Source: Anthonomus grandis grandis (lineage: Eukaryota; Arthropoda; Insecta; Coleoptera; Curculionidae). From it: a DNA stretch of 64,000 bases. A program made the position numbers and the translations under genes. This document shows, piece after piece, positions 24,001 through 33,000 of the stretch. How positions within the stretch are numbered: the first letter of the stretch is position 1; every line of letters starts with the position of its first letter. A model generated the notes under the pieces. That model saw only the letters and a list, made by a program, of their open reading frames with translations. It searched no databases and was not told the DNA's origin. The stretch spans positions 16,554,001 to 16,618,000 of the forward strand of contig NC_065551.1 of the NCBI RefSeq assembly GCF_022605725.1, written 5' to 3'.

Positions 24001-27000
24001 TATTTTACCTTTTCCACTAAATGATATTTATTAGCATTTATAATCTCATGCTATAATTTATTTACCATATAGGAAGATGAGCAAAACAAAGATTAATTAT
24101 AAGTTTCTTGTAAAGTTATTATTTTTTTTTGTAAAGTCGACTCTAAATAGAATGCAAAGTTTCCCAAATGGCATTTTTATTAAAATCACGAAATAAAAAA
24201 GCCAGATCCACTTTCAACAATGAACACTTTTTTTGATAGCCGCCCTCAGTTTGTTTTTTAAAAACTACGTATGTATGTTCTCTGTCAATTTGTTTATAGG
24301 TTTTAAAACATAATTTAAACGAACAATTATAAAACTTTGGTCTTTAGACCTCTATAAAGAAATATAAGTTAAGCTAGTAAAGGATTTACTTACATTGAAT
24401 ATTTGAAAACGTACAACTTTATATACTGTGCCTTTGTCTAAAACATTTCCTTTTCAAACTTTTTTCATTTACTCTTTATTAGCCTGCTGACATTATTAGA
24501 AATCAGCACCAAGACATCCATTTAATTAATAAGAAATGCATGACCAAATATGTGGATTTTATTCTGGCATCTTAAAATATAGACTTTCTTAATCTAGTTT
24601 TTATAAGGTTTCTTTTGTTTTATATAAGGTATACCTAAATTATATACAAATTTGATTTATTCCAAAATGTAATGAAAGAAGCCTTGTTTAAAAATTATAT
24701 AAAATACACATATTTTGTCATGTATTCCTGATAAAAAAAAACTAAAGATGCCTCAATTATTTAAGAAACCCATTCAAATAACCAAGTGACTTAAAAATAA
24801 ATAAATAAAATGACTATTCAGTCAATAACAATAGATATACTTCTTTACATCCCTAAATCTTTAATGCAAACATTGAATACTTTATAAAATACATGCTTCT
24901 AGACTTGGAAACAACTTTAATAAATGAAAACAAAAATCTGAAAATGGCCTTATTGCTCTCCACTTTATTTCGACAGCCAGCAGACCTAGTTACTCTAACC
25001 TTCTTCACTCCCGACAAGAAATATCCAAAAATCATGGTTTAATGGGGAGACTTACAAGCCAGATTCATGTACCACCTTTTTATGAGCCTTAATCTTATCG
25101 AAACAGGCAATAAGTGGCACTTGTATGTAACATGATGGTTTTTTGTGGTTCTGTCTACTAAAAGTTTCAAGCATTTAGGAAAAAAATCTCTTTAAAAGTA
25201 CCAAAACAAACTAGGAGAAAATCCAGAAGCCTGTTTTTCTTTTAATTATTTTTTTCTATTAGGGATATAAAGTTGCAAATCTGATACCACCATTTGTGAT
25301 TTGGATTATATAAAATCACTTGATTATACTGTCTGGACAAATTAATTTACTTTTGTAGGCATGGAATGCTTTTTTTTTAAATTACTGCTGCGACCACAAA
25401 GAAATTGACAAAAATCAGAAACGGCAAAAGACAACTGTTTCATAAGTTCACCATTGATCTGATCTGATTGCTTTTTTACTAATTCAGGAACAGTAAATCA
25501 ATCATTTTAAATTAAATTAGAGAAATATTTACCAAAATAAACCATCAAAAGAGATAAAAGTTATACCTGATATATGAACTTTGTTCCTTAAACTTATCAC
25601 AAAGTGGATTTCCATGCAAAAATAGCTCCACAATTGGCAATCCTATAAATGCATCTAGCTGCATTAAATCTCTTATCTAAAGAAGAAAAACAAATTTTTG
25701 CAAAAATCAAATACTCTAATCATTTCTCGAAACACTTACCTTATTATTGCCCAGATGCAATATCTTAAGATTGGGTATACTTTTTTGAACATTTTTTAAA
25801 AATCCAAACACTGAAACCTTATTGTCATTGAGACATAGAGCTTCCATATCTGGAATATTTTCTTTGATGATATCAAGAACGGCTATGAACACTATTGGTT
25901 TGAATAAGGCACAAAAACAATCCTGAAATTTAACACAGAAAACTACATAACAAAACTTCAACTTAATTAGGAAATGAATTCTTGCCTGTAAATCTGGATC
26001 TGCATGAAACTTTGTCAGATCTAAAGCCTTATTTGCTGCATTATATCTCTTGGCCATAACAAGCTTCATTTTTTCCTTTGTAGATGAAGTCATGTCAACA
26101 TTTGGAGTACCAGGTTGTACTCTGACTAACAATTTAAAACCATTAGGAAGCTGCACTTTTTTGTCTAAATCCAACAGTTTTTGAGCCACTTTTTGGTCAT
26201 CCACATAGAAAAACACTGTATGTCCATTTGAGTGCCACTAAAGAGTAATCAGTAATAACATTTTACATATTTATAAATAAATACTTACAGAAATCGGCCA
26301 AAAGGATAATGGGGCCACATTCTCAACAAAGAGTTTTAGTAAGAAGCTCTTATCATATTTCTCCCCAAATGGTATCTAAAAATGGATAAAATACAAAATT
26401 TAAGGAGAGAACATATTCAGACCATTAGGGCAGGCTTATCCATATACAGTAAACTCAAGAAACAAATATAGCCCTGATCAAAGCATAACTTAAATTAACA
26501 AAAAAAACACTAAAAACCCAAAAGTGAGGTTAGGCTTGGGTTTTGTTTGTAATTTTCCCAAACACTTCTGAAAAACTACCAGAAACTAGCCAAAAACGTC
26601 TTTGTGTTCTGCCATAATTCTTTACCACAAATTTGTTTGACACTATGACCTAAAGTACTGTGCTAAATGTATGGATCTAACAAAACTTTAAAACTACAAA
26701 TGGCACTTCTTCTTTTCTCAGTTAATGTTACAGAAATCATTGATTCTATTCATTCCTTAAAAACTTATTCAGTTCCCGGAAAAGATCAAATAACATCAAC
26801 AATATTAAAAGACTCGCATTTATGCTTGTTCAAAACGCTAAAACATAACTTTAATCTCACCTTTCCCTCTGGTCAAATTCCAGATAAGTGGAAATCATCT
26901 CTTATAACCGCTGTATTTAAAAAAGGCGATCGAATGGATCCGACTAACTGTCGACCAATATCATTAATAAGTAATATTGGAAAAAATGCTTAAAATATAA

Positions 27001-30000
27001 ATTAATGTCTTTTTTAGAACATAAAAATATTCTATATACAGTGTGTCCCACTTAAGGGTTAGCCACCCCTCTAAAATTTTTGTTTCTTGACCAATTTGCA
27101 AAAACTTTTTTTTGTTGGATAGATAGTCAAAAATGGCACTTATGAGCCAAGTCAGAAAGCAGGTCATGGCCTACTGTATTCAAGTTTGAAGTGCGAAAAA
27201 TCGTAAAGTAGTATCAGCGATATTTATTTTTGAAAAATAGTACTGGATTATTGTTCAGGACCACTTAAAATTTTTGGCTAATTGGCATGCGTCTTGAGAA
27301 CACAAAGGTTGGAAATATCCTTCAATAAACAACAATCGATCATATTATCATACTATTTTGGGCTTCACAATAATACAACTTCATTTATAAATTTTTTAGT
27401 TTTATTTCATTGTTAGGTTGCAATTCACACTTCACTAGTTACTTAATAATGTAATGTAGGCTAAGCAGCAAATCTGAAAATAATTACCTTAAGGAATTAC
27501 CTAAAACCAAAGATAATAATAATACTAGTATTTCATCTTTGCTAACACTCAAATTTAAAAATTAATGCCACAAAACTAAATATTAGTTCCTTCAATATGT
27601 CCTCCATTAATTCTTATACATTTTTCTATGCGTCTTCTGTTGTTTACTACCACCCTTCTTAACTGTACTCTGCTTATTTCATTACACTCTTGTCTAATGC
27701 GCTCACAAAGATCATGTAGAGTTTGCGGTCTTGATTTAAACACTTTGTTTTAAAGGGTTCCCCAAAGAAAAAAATCTAAGGGAGAAAGGTCGGGGGAACG
27801 TGCTGGCCACTGAATTAATGGACTGTTTCGTCCTATCCATCGATTCGGATAATTCCGATTCAGCCAATTCCGCACTACCACTGCATTGTGGATAGGCGCA
27901 CCGTCAAATTGTATGTGTAAGTTTCTTGTTTCGGCTAACGGCAAATCATCGATTACGTCACTAAAATCACCTTCCAGAAATCGAAGAAAATTAAGTCCAT
28001 TTAGATTTTCATTAAAGAAAAACGGCCCGATTATACGTTCATTCAAGATACCGCACCATACGTTAATTTTCTGCGAATACTGCCTTTTACATTGTATCAC
28101 CCAATGGGGATTTACGTTACTCCACATTCTAATATTTTGAGATGACACAATGCCGTTTGTAGTAAATATTGCCTCATCGGTGTATAAAATATTTTTCAAA
28201 AATGTAGGGTTAGCCAAATACTCGCCTTGTAACCACAAACAATATTCCATCCTGCGTTCTTCATCCCCGTGTTCCAAAGTGTAAAGGAATATAGGCTTGA
28301 AAGGCTTCTTGTTATTTTTCTTTAAACACCTCCATATGCAATTTTTGGAAATATTTAAGTTGGCACTAGCAACTCTAATGCTAGATTGCGGATTAGCATT
28401 AAAGTATTCAAGAATTATTTGGTTATTATTATTTGCTCGATTACGATATAAATGAGAACGTACTCCGCCTACTGAACTAGACTGATCAAACCCATAGTTT
28501 ATTCTGGCTATTGTTGAATGGTGGATGTTTTTACCAGGATGTCTCCTGTTAAATTCCGCCGCAGCTTCACGAAATGTTCTAACTCCATCGCCAACTAGCC
28601 GCACTACTTCAACCCTTTCGTATAAATTATAATCACCCATAATTGTTCGAGAAGCAGTCAAAATGAACTAAATGCATGAAAACTTTGACAAACTGTCAGG
28701 AACATTTTTTTTCATAGCATACTTGGGTAAAATTCCCACAAAATAATTTTTAACCAGACACAATCATATCTTTGGAATTTAACAAACAAACTCATAAAAA
28801 AACAAACAAATTGAGCCCAAAATAGTATGATAATATGATCGATTGTTGTTTATTGAAGGATATTTCCAACCTTTGTGTTCTCAAGACGCATGCCAATTAG
28901 CCAAAAATTTAAAAAATATTCGTATTTGATTAAGAGTGTTATTGCGCCTTTTAAAAATTTGACTCCAATTTATTTCAACACCCTTTATACTATCATAACC
29001 AAATTTGGTACACTTATGTCTTAAGTGGTCCTGAACAATATTCCAGTACCATTTTTCAAAAATAAATATCGCTGATACTACTTCTCGATTTTTCGCACTT
29101 CAAACTTGAATACAGTAGACCATGACCTGCTTTCTGACTTGGCTCATAAGTGCCATTTTTGACCATCTATCCAACAAAAATTTTTTTTTTGAAAATTGGT
29201 CAAAAAACAAAAATTTTAGAGTGGTGGCTAACCCTTAAGTGGGACACACTGTAGATATTAATTCGGCTTTCGATCTCGAAAAAATACAGGAGATGCAACC
29301 GTCGAACTGATCAGTACAATTTTAAAACTTCTTAAGCAAGACCAAAAAAAGTATATGTTTTTTTATGGGTTTTTTTATGCTTGGGCTCAGCATTTGATAC
29401 TGTTCCACATGAAATGTTTTTGGAAAAAATGTTTGATATTGGTATCAGGGGAACGGCTCTAGAACTTTTTAATTCATATTTAAAAAATTCAATTCAAAAA
29501 GTGGTTCTGCATGATACTGATAGTTCAGGTAAAACTATTGTATGTGGAGTTCCACAGGGAACGGTATTGGGGCCGCTCCTCTTCTGAATTTCTATTAATG
29601 ATATTGGTGAACTTCCAGTTGGTGGAAAAATTGTTTCATACACAGCAATAGTGTTTCCCACAAGTAGCTGGAAAGAAGTATCTTCTGAAATAGAAGCTGA
29701 TATGTTATATAAAATTTATTGAATCTTAACTGGTTGAGCCTTTGTATAGTTAAATTTTTTTTCTTCTCCTTAACTTCTGCTGATCAACCACCAGATAATT
29801 TAATTAAAATTCACAGTGAAAAATGCTAAGTTTCAATGCTAAGTGGTAATTGTGCACACATTAAAAAAGTCAAATCAATAAAATACTTGGGCATAACAAT
29901 TGATAAATTTCTGAGATAGTCAGAGCATATTATAGAAACTGCTAAGAAAATTCAAAAAATGTATTACAGATTTTAACAATTAAGAACAATATTAAATTAG

Positions 30001-33000
30001 AAGTTACTCTTAACGCTCAATCTGCGTTGCGATATTGTACTGTGGTGTGGGGAGGCTCTTACGATGGTGCCATTTCTTGTCTTAAAACGTGCCAAAACAC
30101 AATTATTAAAATAACGTTCCATAAAGATTATTTATACTGAACAGAATTGCTTTACAAAGAAACCAATATTCATAAACTTTCATTGTCATTTCTCCATCAT
30201 TGTAAAAAAAGCATTTAAAGCATTTGGTTCTTGTATCTGCAATACTAAGCACTCCAGAATGACTATAATAGTAAGATTATATAATGCAATAGTTAGACCT
30301 CACCTTGAATATGCCTCTCCAATATGGATACCCTTTGTACCTAGATCAAATAGAGAAAGTCCAAAAAGGTTTCTGTGCTATCTTTATGTTTTAAATATTA
30401 ACTCTTATCCATATAAACTGTCTTATAAAAGTATGCTGGGCAGTTTTTCATTTAAAACTCTTTAATACTTTTATACAATATATTAAATAACTTTAACTAT
30501 AAAGACTGTAACTTGGTCAATTATATTTGACTAAATGTACCAAAAATTAATCTTAGGCTTCCAGATTTAAATAACAACTTATCCCCATTCAACTGAATGA
30601 TGACTGTTGTAAATGAAGTTTTTACTTAAGTTAAGATAGAGATTTTGAGTATTTGTTTAAAAGATTTGAAAGCTTTACTGTGCTTTTCCATTTAACTACT
30701 ATATTTGAGTTGGGAATACTATACCAGGTTAAGACTTTCTGACTTTTTTAGACCTTTTATGATTTTTCTTGTTTCTTTTTTGACTCTTTTAATTATTTTT
30801 AAGTCTTATATTCTATTCTTATTATAATTTTTATTTTTAAAGTTATATTATCTTCTGTTTTAAATTTAAGGCTTAATGAATCTGTAACTTAGGACTTTAC
30901 ATGTAATTACCAATTTTGTGGTGTTTGTAGAGTATTGCAGTAAATAAATAAATATGTTTACAAAAACCATAGTTCAAAAAGTGTGGAGAAGTTATCACAC
31001 CAGAAACATGCCAGCCTCTAGGTTAACTCGGGTCTCTCAATAGCCAGATGTGGTTTCTTTAAAAAATTTTAATTACTTATCTTGATATATCAAGGAAAGT
31101 AAATCTCTAAAAATTATTTGCTACAGGAAAATTTTTCATAAACATTAACTATGTTTTTATGGCCTCTAATTTCTATACTAAGGGGCAGTGGAATCTGTTT
31201 ATCATGTTGCACTCCTTGTGTTGTGATTCTATGTCCTAGTCATATATGATTGGATGTTCATGTATGTAATTATAAATGGCAAACAAATTACATGGACCTT
31301 GTATTTAAAAAGAAGTTCTGTTGGGTACAATCTATCTTTTTTATACATAATTTTAAAAATTTATTTTTGAATTATATTTAATTTACATAAAGTTAATATG
31401 TTATCGAGTCCTCCCCAAACCAAAATGCCATATGTCAAACCAGATTCAACTAGTGATTTATAAACTGCATCCAAATTGCTCCTATTTAAAAAACCTTTTA
31501 ACAGATAAAATGTATGTATTAAAATGTGTATCTTCTTTGACACATAATCAGTATGAGGTTGCCACTTGATAATATGTTGATCAAATATAATTCCTAAATA
31601 TTTCGTATACAGTACATACATTCTTTGATCCTAAGTGTTCTAATAGCAATGTAATATAGAGGCTGGTTTGCAAAAAATGCTATATAATATGTGGTTTTCC
31701 AGGTTCAATATATTTTTATTTTTAACTTCCTCCCAAGACTCCCCTGATATAACATGTACTGTATCATAAGCATAAGAAATTACTAAGCCCTCAGTTCAAC
31801 AATGAATTAATATAATGTCCTCTCAATGCCAAAACCACAAATGTGCAAATTTTCAATTTTTTGCCTATATGCCAAAACATGGAATTTGCACTCTTAAAAA
31901 AAATAAATAGACTGTGTATTTTTCGCTCTTATTCCAATATTAAATGGGGGTTTTCTCAAAACTACAAATTTGCACATTCACAGTTTTGGCATTGAAGGAA
32001 TGAATGCTATGAAAACTATTGGACCCAAAACAGTTCCTTGAGGTACACCAATTTCAATTTCTTGAGTATCACTTAATATATTATTTATTCTAGCTGAAGG
32101 TTAGTTTTTGAAACTTCATATTGTGTTTTACTAATTCTATAGTTTTGTAAGAAACTACAGAAAAAAACTGCCTGTAAGTTTAACACTGAAAAAAAATACT
32201 GCTAAATACTTATTTAAATTATTGTAAAATTAGATTAAAAATGTGTACAGGTGTTTCATATATTTCTGTTATAAAATGTTTCCCTTACTACATGTGCTTT
32301 TATGCCATCATAGCCAGGTGTCATTATTTTTTAAAGAGAAAACATGTTTAATTAATTAATTTTTTGTAACAGGATAGAAATATAATGAATTTTTAACTGA
32401 GACATCAATGGAGTAGTTTTGTTGGGAAATGGGAATTGCATTTTCCATTTTAAGACCTATGTTTATATAATGTCTTGTACAGAAATTAGGCATGTCATAC
32501 AAATTATCAAAACAAAGAGCAGTATAATTTTTAGTTTATAAAGTTTATTTTAGTATGTTTCTCACTCTTATAGATTGTTTTTTTTATTATTTTGTCAAGG
32601 GTTTTTATATCATTTGTATTAACATTTATTTGATTCCTATAATAGTAACTTTTCTGCTTATGAATAAGTTTATTAAGTTAATTACATTTTTCATATTTAA
32701 ATTCTAATTGTTGTAAAAATTCTGTATTTAACTGCTTTTTCATTTAGTCTCTATACTTGATGAATTTAGTAATTCCAGTTTTTAATTTTTTTTTAAGACT
32801 GAAGGAACTTGTAAAAGATAAAGTGTTTCAACAAGCTGACATAATATTGTATTATTCAAAAAAAATATTGACTGCAGTTTGAACATCTGTTGTGATTGCA
32901 AAGACCAGTCAAATTGCTTTAAAAATTTCTTAAATTTAACCACATTTAACTTAGAAAACTCATCCTTCCTTAAATTTGAATAACTTTCATTTTTCTGTGT

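Noticed and set aside
24853..25035. Short open frame in NXF1 intron 6
   Set aside because: AT-rich, no motif, no splice context; expected by chance.
25716..26216. Single continuous 166-codon reading of NXF1 exons 4 and 5 through the 63 nt intron
   Set aside because: Clear GC donor and AG acceptor, and the family sequence fits better without the intervening 21 codons; kept only as a retention possibility.
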